From Ruixingdingia sedimenti (GTDB lineage: Bacteria; Pseudomonadota; Alphaproteobacteria; Rhodobacterales; Rhodobacteraceae), in NCBI RefSeq assembly GCF_031432425.1, contig NZ_JAVKPH010000078.1:1-5811 (forward strand): a stretch of DNA of 5,811 bases, in the 5' to 3' direction. The translations under genes and the position numbers were made by a program. The notes beneath the pieces were generated by a model. The model saw only the letters and a program-made list of their open reading frames with translations. It was not told the origin of the DNA and searched no databases. Each line of letters begins with the position of its first letter. Positions within the stretch are counted from its first letter, which is position 1. Positions 1-5,811 of the stretch are shown here, one piece after another.

Positions 1-19
1 GGTCTTTGTCGATGCTCAT
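1..19 (-). CDS. Start of a leftward gene, presumed transposase (partial)
   Basis: An ATG at 19-17 on the minus strand opens a frame reading M-S-I-D-K-D before the window ends. It is preceded at 32-28 by AGGAG with an 8-base spacer, an excellent ribosome binding site. Its position about 60 bases inside a presumed IS end makes a transposase the likely product. Six residues are too few to confirm this by protein features, so the call rests on context. Confidence 0.45.
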
Positions 20-27
20 ACGTGGGT

Positions 28-32
28 CTCCT
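28..32 (-). promoter_or_regulatory. Ribosome binding site for the gene starting at 19
   Basis: The minus strand reads AGGAG here, 8 bases before the ATG at 19. It decides the start of the partial gene leaving the window. Confidence 0.6.
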
Positions 33-78
33 CTGAGAGCAGTTACCACGTCAGCGCACAAAATTTAGGATAGTCCCC

Positions 79-288
79 AAGACCAATGACACCGCGCTCG
101 CCGCCTTCATCTCGGCCAAGGCCGAGATCGACGCGATGCTCGAACGCCTCGCCGCGCTCAGCGCCGAACACTTCGAATGCAGCCCCGAGCATGTGAACTG
201 GGGCGATGTCGGGACGCTGGAGCACTACCGCGCCCGCCTCCGCGAAATCACCGACATGGCGTTCCGCGAGGGCGAGCACGCCGACTGA
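79..288 (+). pseudogene. Small acidic protein gene, 5' end lost at IS junction
   Basis: The frame reads K-T-N-D-T-A-L-A-A-F-I-S-A-K-A-E-I-D-A-M-L-E-R-L and ends in MAFREGEHAD before TGA at 286-288. Strong GC bias at third positions and natural protein composition indicate a real gene. The first half looks helical, followed by a centre with the string VNWGDVGTLEHY. I recall similar 60-80 residue hypothetical proteins from Rhodobacterales mobile regions, with no known function. The frame is open back to a TGA at 34-36 inside the IS leader, but no ATG, GTG or TTG lies between that stop and the ATG at 136. The native start has therefore been lost or separated, most simply by IS insertion at 78/79. 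An internal start at 136 would give only 50 residues. The gene converges on the DUF2190 gene, with the two stop codons 3 bases apart. Confidence 0.6.
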
Positions 289-291
289 TCC

Positions 292-636
292 TCACGCCGC
301 CGCCGTTGCAATTCCGTCCAGCCGCACCGCGACGCTGGTGACGCCGTTTCCCGCCGCCTCGACCGCGACGCCAATGGGGAAGCGCCCCGCGGCCGGGGTG
401 GTCACTTCCCCCGCAGTGTTATCCCACGCCACGCGCGCGCCGACCGTCAGCACCGCGGCGCTGGCCTTCGGCAGCCGGAACACGCCGGTGGTGGAGAGCT
501 CGACCGGGTCGCCCTCGGCCGAGGAATAGGCCGCGATGCCGAAGATGTTGCCGACGATCAGCGCGTCGCCAGAGGCGATGCCGCCCGCGGGCGTGGTGAC
601 GCGCACGATGTGGCCGTTCTGGAGGTAGTTCTTCAT
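292..636 (-). CDS. DUF2190 family phage capsid protein
   Basis: This is a 114-residue protein of the DUF2190 family, small beta-rich proteins found next to the major capsid gene in many tailed phages and often thought to be capsid decoration or accessory proteins. Typical features are an N-terminal MKNYLQNGHIVRVTTPAGGI, a central GDPVELSTTGVFRLPK, then VAWDNTAGEVT and a C-terminal IGVAVEAAGNGVTSVAVRL. The length is normal for the family. The ATG at 636 is preceded by GAAAGGG (650-644) with a 7-base spacer, and it starts one base after the stop codon of the gpW-like gene, so the two are translationally linked. This is the last gene of the head operon seen here. Tail or connector genes that would normally follow are absent, and a convergent small gene begins 3 bases beyond its stop. 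Confidence 0.85.
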   Translation of the reverse strand: MKNYLQNGHIVRVTTPAGGIASGDALIVGNIFGIAAYSSAEGDPVELSTTGVFRLPKASAAVLTVGARVAWDNTAGEVTTPAAGRFPIGVAVEAAGNGVTSVAVRLDGIATAAA

Positions 637-637
637 C

Positions 638-847
638 TCAGAGCCCTTTCGAGGATTGGATGCGGACGACCGAGATGCGGTCGGTCGCTCCCGCGATCTG
701 TCGGTTGAGGTCCGCGAGCGCGGCGGCCATCTCGCCGTCGCTCGCGTAGGTGACGCGCTTGCCGTCGTATTCGACGGTGCGGACGCCCCGGTAGCGCGCG
801 GCCATCAGGGCGTCCCGCCAGGCGGTGAGCTGGGCGACGTCGGCCAT
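638..847 (-). CDS. gpW-like head-tail joining protein
   Basis: A 69-residue protein beginning MADVAQLTAWRDALMAARYR, then VRTVEYDGKRVTYAS, then MAAALADLNRQIAG. An N-terminal helix, a two-strand hairpin centred on YDGKRVTY and a second helix match the layout and length (about 68 residues) of lambda gpW, which joins the filled head to the tail at the portal vertex. I chose the ATG at 847, which lies 2 bases after the capsid stop codon. A GTG at 853 would add two residues (M-R) and overlap the capsid stop as GTGA; it is also possible, and neither start has a clear Shine-Dalgarno sequence. Translation probably depends on coupling to the capsid gene. In lambda, gpW lies between terminase and portal, whereas here it follows the capsid. 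Confidence 0.75.
   Translation of the reverse strand: MADVAQLTAWRDALMAARYRGVRTVEYDGKRVTYASDGEMAAALADLNRQIAGATDRISVVRIQSSKGL
644..650 (-). promoter_or_regulatory. Ribosome binding site of the DUF2190 gene
   Basis: The minus strand reads GAAAGGG, 7 bases before the ATG at 636, and lies inside the end of the gpW-like gene. It fixes the DUF2190 start. Confidence 0.6.
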
Positions 848-849
848 TC

Positions 850-2709
850 TCACGCGCCCGCATTCATGAACCAGCCGCGGTGGTCGATGAACCCGGCCCC
901 GAAATCCAGGATCACCCGGATCTCGACGCCGTCCACGTCCCAGCCTGAGCGGCTCTCGACCTGCGGGCCCTCCGCGCCCGAGAGATAGGCGAACTCCAGC
1001 CCGTCGATCTCACCGGGATCGGCGGTGACATACCAGCGCGTGGCGCTCGACAGCCGCGGCTCGACGACCAGCGAGAGCGAGCCCGAGAACGGGTTCACGT
1101 CGGCAGCGGTCGCGGGCGCGATGCTGGCCAGCCACTTCTCGGCGGTGGTCTCCAGCGCGGGCGGAACCAGCAGGGTGCGGGGCGTCACGCGGATCGTGCG
1201 ATCCTCGATGCCCTTCTGTGTCCTGAGCGCCAGCCGGGCTGCAGAGAGCGTCGCGTCGGAGATCACAGCACCCGTGCCCGCCTTGTTGCCGTGATCGGCA
1301 TGGAACAGGGGCTTGCCGTCGGACATCGTGGGCCCGTTGCCGCTACCCGCCTCGAGCAGTGTGACGAGGATGCGCGCCTCGGTCTCGGCGGCGGCCTGCC
1401 CCATGCGGCGGGCGAGGTCCGCAAAGGCGCCGAGGTCGTCGTTGACCAGCAACTGCCGGGTGACGCCGATCTTCCGCGCCCAGGTCTCGACCTTGTAGGC
1501 CTCGCGCGCCTCGGCCATCGTCCCGGCCTTGATCTCGCCGTGCTCGTTCAGCTTCTCCAGCAGCGGCGCCTCGCCCAGCATGATCTTGTTCACCGCGCGG
1601 AAGTCCCGTGCCGTGGTCTGGCGGCCGAGGCGGCGAATGCCCGAGGGCGCGGCCTGATAGGCGTCGCGCAGCACGCGGCCCACCGTGTCCCCGAGGATGA
1701 TGGGGAAGTCGGAGGTCGTGTGTAGCGCGCGGGTGACGAGGCTCGCGGGCGACAATGCCATGGTGGACTCGCCGCGCAGGGTCAGCAGCTCCTTCGCCAT
1801 GTCGACCGGGGTCGAATAGGCATAGCGGCGGGCCGGGTCGCTCAGTTCGTGCCGCGGGTTGATCCGCGCATAGAGGGCCTCGCCCATCTGACGGGCCCGG
1901 AGCGCGGGGTCGTCCTGGCTGTCGCCCATCTCCACGCGGACCTGCTCGGTGCGGATCGCGGATGCACTGCGCTTGGCCAGCGCATCGAAGGCAGCGCGGC
2001 GGGCGGTGTCGGCATCCGCGTTCGCGTCGATCTGCCCGTCGATCCAGGACTGGTCCAGCCCGGCGATGCGGGCAATGGAGCGGATCTCGGCATTCGCTGC
2101 GGCGCGGGTCTCGGCGGTGGGCGCCGTATCGGCTGCCTCTCGGGTGGTCGTATCGGTCATCTCTGTCTCCATGCGAATATGGGCGCCGGGATCGGCGGGC
2201 GTCGGCACCAGGGAAATCTCGTGAGGTGTCCAGCGCACCGCGGTCAGCACGCGCGCGCCGTTCTCGGTGGTCTCGGCCCAGTCCTCGACGGCGTAGCCGA
2301 CCGAGACGTGCCGCAGGATGCCCGCCAGCACGTCCTGCCAGACCGGCTCCACCTCGGGCCGCGACGAAAACTGGATAAGGGCGGTGCCGCGCTTGCCGTC
2401 GACGGCGGCGCTGCGCACGGAGCCCAGCACGTCGCGGACGGCGGTCTGGCGGTGTGCGTCCAGCACGCTCGCCCCTTCGAGGCGCGTGAGATCCACCGCC
2501 TCGGGCGCGAGGCTAAGACGCTCGATGTACTGCCCCGCCATGTCGCGGCGGCGCACCGGCGCGCCGGTAGACCAGACCACCTCGACGGTGCGGGCTTCCG
2601 GATCGGCGGAGGCGGGCGCCAGCGTCGCACGGCGGGTGAGGATACCCTTCCCGCCTGGAAGGGTTTGCGACGCCTCGTATTGCAGGGCATCTGTCGCGGT
2701 CTCAGCCAT
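850..2709 (-). CDS. Prohead protease / major capsid protein fusion
   Basis: A single 619-residue polypeptide combines the head-maturation protease and the shell protein. Residues about 25-180 are an HK97/Mu-type serine prohead protease. The likely catalytic His86 sits in VLDAHRQTAVRDVLGSV and Ser136 in RHVSVGY, followed by the family's HEISLVPTPADPGA (162-176). Residues about 183-300 are Ala/Asp/Thr-rich and probably act as linker or scaffold. Residues about 300-619 are the capsid protein, with MAKELLTLRGEST, FRAVNKIMLGEAPLLEKLNEHGE, GVTRQLLVNDDLGAF and a C-terminal RVILDFGAGFIDHRGWFMNAGA. The start is the ATG at 2709, which overlaps the portal stop by 8 bases and has AAGGAG at 2722-2717 seven bases upstream. 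The frame is open further upstream, but those 30 residues lie within the portal gene and are Arg/Ser-rich shadow. An in-frame ATG at 2160 with its own GGAG could also produce the scaffold-capsid part alone (436 residues). Confidence 0.88.
   Translation of the reverse strand: MAETATDALQYEASQTLPGGKGILTRRATLAPASADPEARTVEVVWSTGAPVRRRDMAGQYIERLSLAPEAVDLTRLEGASVLDAHRQTAVRDVLGSVRSAAVDGKRGTALIQFSSRPEVEPVWQDVLAGILRHVSVGYAVEDWAETTENGARVLTAVRWTPHEISLVPTPADPGAHIRMETEMTDTTTREAADTAPTAETRAAANAEIRSIARIAGLDQSWIDGQIDANADADTARRAAFDALAKRSASAIRTEQVRVEMGDSQDDPALRARQMGEALYARINPRHELSDPARRYAYSTPVDMAKELLTLRGESTMALSPASLVTRALHTTSDFPIILGDTVGRVLRDAYQAAPSGIRRLGRQTTARDFRAVNKIMLGEAPLLEKLNEHGEIKAGTMAEAREAYKVETWARKIGVTRQLLVNDDLGAFADLARRMGQAAAETEARILVTLLEAGSGNGPTMSDGKPLFHADHGNKAGTGAVISDATLSAARLALRTQKGIEDRTIRVTPRTLLVPPALETTAEKWLASIAPATAADVNPFSGSLSLVVEPRLSSATRWYVTADPGEIDGLEFAYLSGAEGPQVESRSGWDVDGVEIRVILDFGAGFIDHRGWFMNAGA
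2158..2170 (-). promoter_or_regulatory. Possible internal translation start within the fusion gene
   Basis: On the minus strand GGAG (2170-2167) lies 6 bases before an in-frame ATG at 2160-2158, which is Met184 of the fusion. The position is exactly at the end of the protease domain and the start of the Thr/Ala/Asp-rich linker. It could start a 436-residue scaffold-capsid product without protease. This resembles lambda, where the scaffold gene Nu3 is nested in frame within gene C. It is inference from spacing and position only. Confidence 0.35.
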
Positions 2710-4114
2710 CGGCGTTCTCCTTCTGCTGGGGAGCCGCCGTCTGGCCGAAGGCGAGCCCCAGCCCCTCCGCGCGTTCGCGGTCCGCGGCGATCTCGGCATC
2801 CACCTGTTCGGCGTCGTAGCCGCGCTCGGAAATCGCCTGGGACCGGCTCTTGAGCCCCGCGCCGATCGCCATGATCTCGGCCTGCACGTCCTTCATCGGA
2901 TCGACGTAGTCGAACTTCGGCGGCAGCCACTCGCAGCCGAGATAGGCGTCCGGGTTCCGGTCGAAGTCCCGCGCGGGCAGCTCGCCGGTCAGAACCGTAA
3001 GGCGAACGAACCGCTCCCAGACCGGGCGGCAGAACAGGTGCACCACCACGTTGTGCTGCAATTGCTCGACGCGGCGGCGGAACTCGATCAGCCCCGCGCG
3101 GATCGAGGAATAGGTGACCCCCTCCAGGTCGCCCGAGACCAGCTCGTAGGGCAAGCCCAGCCCGGCCGCGACGGCGCGCAGATGGTTCTTCACGAAGGGC
3201 GCATAGGCGTCGTGCTCGGTCGGGTTGGAAAAGCGGATGTCGGTGCCGGGCGGCAGAGGGATCAGGCTGCCTGGCTCCATGCCGACCGTCAGCGCGCCAT
3301 TGGTGTTCGTGCCGCTCAGGCCACCTGCCGTGCCATCGGGATCGGTGATGAAGCCGGTGAAGAGCGCCGCGACCTTGGCCTTTACCAGCGCAGCGTCCTC
3401 GAACTGGTCGAGCTCGTGCAGCCGCAGCAGCACCGGCGCGAGCCAGGTGATGCCACGCAACTGGCCCGCCGCGAGCGGCTTGAACAGGTGCAGGCAATCG
3501 GCGGCGGGGACGCGGATCGGGTCCATGCGGAGAGACCCGAGAGGATCGCCCGGGCGGGAGGACAAGACCCGATAGGCGACCCGGCGACCTGCGGCATCGA
3601 ACTCGATGCCCGCCCGGATCCGCGCCCCGCCGCCGATCTCGCGGTGCAGGTCCATGGGAACCTGCTCGCGATCCAGAAGCTCGAGATGGAGAGGAAGGAC
3701 GCTGGCCTCACCGGCGACGCGTAGCCGGGCGAAGCTCTCGCCGCTCTCGACCATCGCGCGCACGGCCATGGCCTGCAGCCCGTAGAAGTCGGCCAGCCCG
3801 TCCGGGGCGGCGTGATCGGTCCAGCGCAGCCAGAGCGCCTGCAGCCGCTCGCGCACCGCCCGGTCGGGGTGGGTGGATTGCGGCTTGATCCCGGCGCCGA
3901 CGACATTGCCGACCAGGCTGTCCACCGCCGCCGCGACCCACGGGTTGTTCCGCGCATACCACCCGGCCCGCCGCGCCGCCGTGGTCGCGCCCGCGAGGAT
4001 CGCCGCGTTCAGCCCGTCGACCGTCCTCGCCCCCTCCCAACGCCGCCCGCCACCCGCAGCGTCGAAGCCGCGAGCGCGCGCGAGGCCGAGAAGGCGATGA
4101 AGGATGGTCCGCAT
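2702..4114 (-). CDS. Phage portal protein, lambda (gpB) family
   Basis: A 470-residue portal protein forms the ring at one head vertex through which DNA enters and leaves and on which the head assembles. Family landmarks in order are ARNNPWVAAAVDSLVGNVVGAGI (54-76), LLDREQVPMD (147-155), GQLRGITWLAPVLLRLHELDQFEDAALVKAKVAALFTGFI (217-256), the highly typical GLPYELVSGDLEGVTYSSIRAGLIEFRRR (320-348) and PPKFDYVDPMKDVQAEI (398-414). The length is slightly short of lambda gpB (533) but normal for proteobacterial relatives. The ATG at 4114 is the only usable start in frame: a TAG lies about 15 codons upstream with no ATG, GTG or TTG between. No Shine-Dalgarno sequence precedes it. The stop overlaps the start of the capsid fusion. 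No terminase gene lies upstream; the DNA changes to a lower-GC methyltransferase gene within about 80 bases. Confidence 0.9.
   Translation of the reverse strand: MRTILHRLLGLARARGFDAAGGGRRWEGARTVDGLNAAILAGATTAARRAGWYARNNPWVAAAVDSLVGNVVGAGIKPQSTHPDRAVRERLQALWLRWTDHAAPDGLADFYGLQAMAVRAMVESGESFARLRVAGEASVLPLHLELLDREQVPMDLHREIGGGARIRAGIEFDAAGRRVAYRVLSSRPGDPLGSLRMDPIRVPAADCLHLFKPLAAGQLRGITWLAPVLLRLHELDQFEDAALVKAKVAALFTGFITDPDGTAGGLSGTNTNGALTVGMEPGSLIPLPPGTDIRFSNPTEHDAYAPFVKNHLRAVAAGLGLPYELVSGDLEGVTYSSIRAGLIEFRRRVEQLQHNVVVHLFCRPVWERFVRLTVLTGELPARDFDRNPDAYLGCEWLPPKFDYVDPMKDVQAEIMAIGAGLKSRSQAISERGYDAEQVDAEIAADRERAEGLGLAFGQTAAPQQKENADG
2717..2722 (-). promoter_or_regulatory. Ribosome binding site of the protease/capsid gene
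   Basis: The minus strand reads AAGGAG, 7 bases before the ATG at 2709, inside the last codons of the portal gene. It supports the 619-residue start over the longer open frame. Confidence 0.7.
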
Positions 4115-4196
4115 GGGCGGCAGAATCGCCCGAAACGGACCCTCAAGCTATTGGGAATGTTTGGGAAATTTCGTCATCCAGAACTGGCTGAGTCTA
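4115..4196. other. Junction between methyltransferase fragment and head operon
   Basis: These 82 bases separate the methyltransferase stop (a double TAG at 4199-4194, minus strand) from the portal start. The part next to the portal is GC-rich; from about 4140 onward the sequence is AT-richer and matches the methyltransferase side. A 5-base stem with a 7-base loop (GGGCG/CGCCC, 4115-4119 and 4127-4131) sits directly before the portal ATG. A near-tandem pair TTGGGAATG / TTTGGGAAA lies at 4151-4168. No intact gene, Shine-Dalgarno sequence or convincing terminator is visible. I see no trace of a terminase reading frame. Confidence 0.5.
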
Positions 4197-5734
4197 CTAT
4201 ACCAGTGCAACGTGCGAGCTTCTCTTTGGCGGGTTCGGAAACGAGACTTGCTCGCTTAACACCATTCTGGCGACCTTAGCTCGAATGTCCGGCTGACCTA
4301 CTAACAAGCTGTCGACGAAAGGCTTGATTTCGTCCCGCTCTGCCTGCGAGAGGATCGGTACCATGACTTCTGAGGCGTCGTCAGACGTTATCTCCGCTAG
4401 GCCATCAGAACCCCGTGCGAAGCCACGCATCTGGATTGAATAGGCCTCGGCGCAGAGAAATGAGATAACATCGACTAGCCGTTCCTCTTCCCCGGCCTTC
4501 ATTCGCAGGCGATGGCAGCCATTTGTCACAACTACATTTTTCGCGTCTCGAGGAATTAGGCACCATTTTTGCACGCTTCCCCAGATTGAGCCAACAAAGA
4601 TATCCTTTCCCTCCGCAAAGTGTTTGGCGCGCTGAGGCAACTCCCAGCCACGAAGTTCTTCCCCTCTGTAGTCGCCTTGACCGATGTTCTGGAGCTCTAC
4701 GTACGTGTATATTTGTCGGGCAACCTTTTTGATTTTGGCCCCTTTGCTGTTGTGGATTTCAGGAACGAAATCCACCACATCACCAAGTCGAAAATATGGT
4801 TTCGCTGCGATCTCATCGCGAACTGATGAGAACTTTCTGCAGAGACGCTTGGGATCCAGTGTCAGGTCGTTGTCTCTAGTTACGCGAGAAATCGGAACGG
4901 CCCAACCGGAGCCAGGTGAAGATCCGGGCGCCCCATCTACTAGCCATGGAAACTCTGAAGTCACAGCGCTTGATCGAAGATCATCAAGCGAACTTGTGAA
5001 ATCCGCGTCTAAGATGCGTTCACCGTCTTCATCTATAATATAGCTCCCATCTTCTTGGTTTCGGACATAGCGAGGCGCTGCCTTTTTATCCCCCAAGTTC
5101 CAACCGACATTCTCAATCATTTGAACGGAAAAGTGGTATGTATCGTCTTCTCTTGCATCGGTGAGGGGTTCCTCCCGCTTTTCAAGATAGACGACGCTGG
5201 CGCTAACATCTGCACCAGAAGTTTTGAAGGTGAAGCGCGGAAAGGAGCAAATAGCGACAACGCGAGTATGTCTTAAGAGCCATTCTCGTAAAACTTGATA
5301 GCGAGCTGAGCGATTTCCTAGGTAGCCGTTTGGAAAGATGATTCCGATACGACCACTTCCTGGTTTGGCCTGCTTGACGCAAACTTCCGCAAACAAAATT
5401 CCAGTCTCTTGCTGTGCAACAAGCTTTGCGTCTTTTTTCCAAGAGCCGGTTGATGGATCAAGGGTCCACTCATGTCCGAGATCGAAATTTCGGAGCACCG
5501 AGGTCCGCTTTTCGACAATGCGAAGGCCAAACGGTGGATTGCATACCATAATATCATAGCGATCTAGTTCATCATTCACGCTTTGCAGGGAGTCGCCTTC
5601 TTTAATGTTGGACTTGCCGTCACCGTTGAGAAGCATGTTCAAAACGGCCACCTGTACAGCGTTTTCAGAATTGTCGACTCCCCAAATGCAATCCGCGTAC
5701 CTTGGGTCGGTATCTCGCCTTTTGTGAAAGGCGG
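4197..5734 (-). pseudogene. N6-adenine DNA methyltransferase with recognition domain, 5'-truncated
   Basis: About 511 residues remain of a type I-like modification protein that would methylate adenine at a specific site. The fragment begins AFHKRRDTDPRYADCIWGVDNSENAVQVAVLNML, where GVDNSENAV resembles the acidic-loop region after the AdoMet-binding motif. Next come YDIMVCNPPFG, with the NPPF catalytic motif about 65 residues into the fragment, and GRIGIIFPNGYL. The AdoMet-binding motif I expected upstream is missing. From PYFRLGDVVDFVPE onward the C-terminal 190 or so residues look like an HsdS target-recognition domain, with DIFVGSIWGSVQKW and VVVTNGCHRLRM, so this is an M-S fusion or a type IIG-like protein. 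The coding frame runs back into the IS end at 5735 and meets a stop at 5792-5790, with no ATG between. A GTG at 5651 lacks a ribosome binding site. Its GC content is clearly lower than in the phage genes, suggesting separate acquisition. Confidence 0.8.
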
Positions 5735-5811
5735 TGAACCGCGCCGGGTTTGCCGGAGGCTGATTTCGGTTAGTTACGCGGCCATGGCGTCAGTTTCCAG
5801 AGCGGCGTAGA
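5735..5811 (-). mobile_element. End of an IS3-type insertion sequence (partial)
   Basis: From 5735 the plus strand reads TGAACCGCGCCGGGTTTGCC, an end beginning TG as in IS3-family elements; similar TGAACCG...CCGGGTTTG...GGAGG ends are familiar from rhizobial and rhodobacterial IS3 elements. Inside it, about 39 bases in, a transposase-like reading frame ends on the minus strand, matching the usual short gap between orfB stop and right inverted repeat. Position 5734 and lower belong to the methyltransferase gene, so the element interrupts it. An IS3-type insertion would duplicate about 3 bases, here CGG (5732-5734, plus strand), but the other end is outside the window. The family call is from the end sequence, not a search. 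Confidence 0.6.
5774..5811 (-). CDS. C-terminus of IS transposase (partial)
   Basis: The last codons of a minus-strand frame read Y-A-A-L-E-T-D-A-M-A-A before TAA at 5776-5774. The stop lies 39 bases inside the IS end. An ending of this kind is compatible with an IS3 OrfB (DDE integrase-type transposase), but eleven residues carry no catalytic motif, so the call depends on the adjoining inverted repeat. Alternative frames through the same bases lack comparable support. Confidence 0.5.
   Translation of the reverse strand, partial: YAALETDAMAA

Larger units (their letters stand above)
1..78 (-). mobile_element. End of an insertion sequence, IS256-like (partial)
   Basis: On the minus strand the stretch from 78 downwards begins GGGGACTATCCTAAATTTTG. 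It is followed by a short leader, a ribosome binding site and a start codon facing out of the window. An AT-richer end carrying a TCC-n-AAATT-TGTG pattern, with the transposase start about 60 bases in, is what I remember of IS256-family elements. The boundary at 78/79 is inferred because the sequence switches there from AT-rich leader to the codons of the neighbouring small gene. Only one end is visible, so neither the inverted-repeat partner nor the target duplication can be checked here. The family assignment is from memory of end sequences and could be wrong; that this is an IS end is more secure than which family. Confidence 0.5.

Noticed and set aside
43..279. 78-codon minus-strand frame over the small gene
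   Set aside because: The plus-strand frame has the more natural protein composition, and this frame spans the inferred IS boundary.
2710..2799. 30-residue N-terminal extension of the protease/capsid fusion
   Set aside because: It overlaps portal coding sequence, is Arg/Ser/Pro-rich, and the ATG at 2709 has a strong ribosome binding site.
1849..2853. 334-codon plus-strand frame
   Set aside because: Antisense shadow of the protease/capsid fusion with Gly/Arg/His-rich composition and no ribosome binding site.
2244..3497. 417-codon minus-strand frame bridging portal and capsid genes
   Set aside because: It is an out-of-frame reading of two genes with strong family motifs, giving Arg/Pro-rich sequence without recognisable domains.
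2318..3724. 468-codon open frame on the plus strand
   Set aside because: It lies antisense to the portal and protease/capsid genes, with low-complexity Arg/Ala/Gly-rich sequence and no family motif; long antisense frames are common in GC-rich DNA.
4151..4168. TTGGGAATG/TTTGGGAAA pair as a phage attachment site or repeat array
   Set aside because: Only two imperfect copies, with no integrase, tRNA or second core sequence in the window.
5203..5557. Short minus-strand frames within the methyltransferase region
   Set aside because: Out-of-frame with the NPPF-containing protein and without motifs or ribosome binding sites.
1..5811. Composite transposon bounded by the two ISs
   Set aside because: The two ends differ in sequence and appear to belong to different IS families, so they would not move the region together.

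Overview
The window is GC-rich and densely coding over most of its length. Its protein style (Ala/Arg-rich, high GC at third positions) suggests a high-GC alphaproteobacterium of the Rhodobacterales type. That host assignment is inference. The window reads as an eroded, patchwork accessory region: part of a prophage head module, a piece of a lower-GC restriction-modification gene, a small damaged gene, and the ends of two different insertion sequences at the window edges.

Layout, left to right. Positions 1-78 look like the terminal part of an IS (IS256-like by its end sequence). Its presumed transposase starts on the minus strand at 19 and runs off the window. From 79 to 288 a small plus-strand gene has lost its start codon, apparently because the IS inserted there. 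From 292 to 4114, on the minus strand, lies a compact phage head operon, read from high to low coordinates: lambda-type portal protein (4114-2702), a prohead protease/major capsid fusion (2709-850), a gpW-like head-tail joining protein (847-638) and a DUF2190 capsid protein (636-292). These genes overlap or lie a few bases apart, and two have good ribosome binding sites. From 4197 to 5734 on the minus strand is the C-terminal two thirds or so of an N6-adenine DNA methyltransferase that carries its own target-recognition domain (an HsdM-HsdS-like fusion). It is clearly lower in GC than the phage genes. At 5735 it is cut by an IS3-type element, of which the terminal inverted repeat and the last codons of the transposase are visible.

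How the parts fit. The head operon would supply the shell, its maturation protease, the DNA-entry portal and connector parts. Nothing for packaging (terminase) lies upstream of the portal and no tail genes follow DUF2190 inside the window. Where terminase would be expected, the foreign methyltransferase is found instead. The head module therefore looks like a remnant, or a block joined to foreign DNA near 4132-4196. The methyltransferase fragment retains the NPPF catalytic motif but has lost the part that should carry the AdoMet-binding motif, so it is probably inactive unless the rest lies across the IS.

I found no tRNA, rRNA, CRISPR array, riboswitch or convincing intrinsic terminator. The only long stretches without an intact gene are the two IS ends and the methyltransferase fragment.
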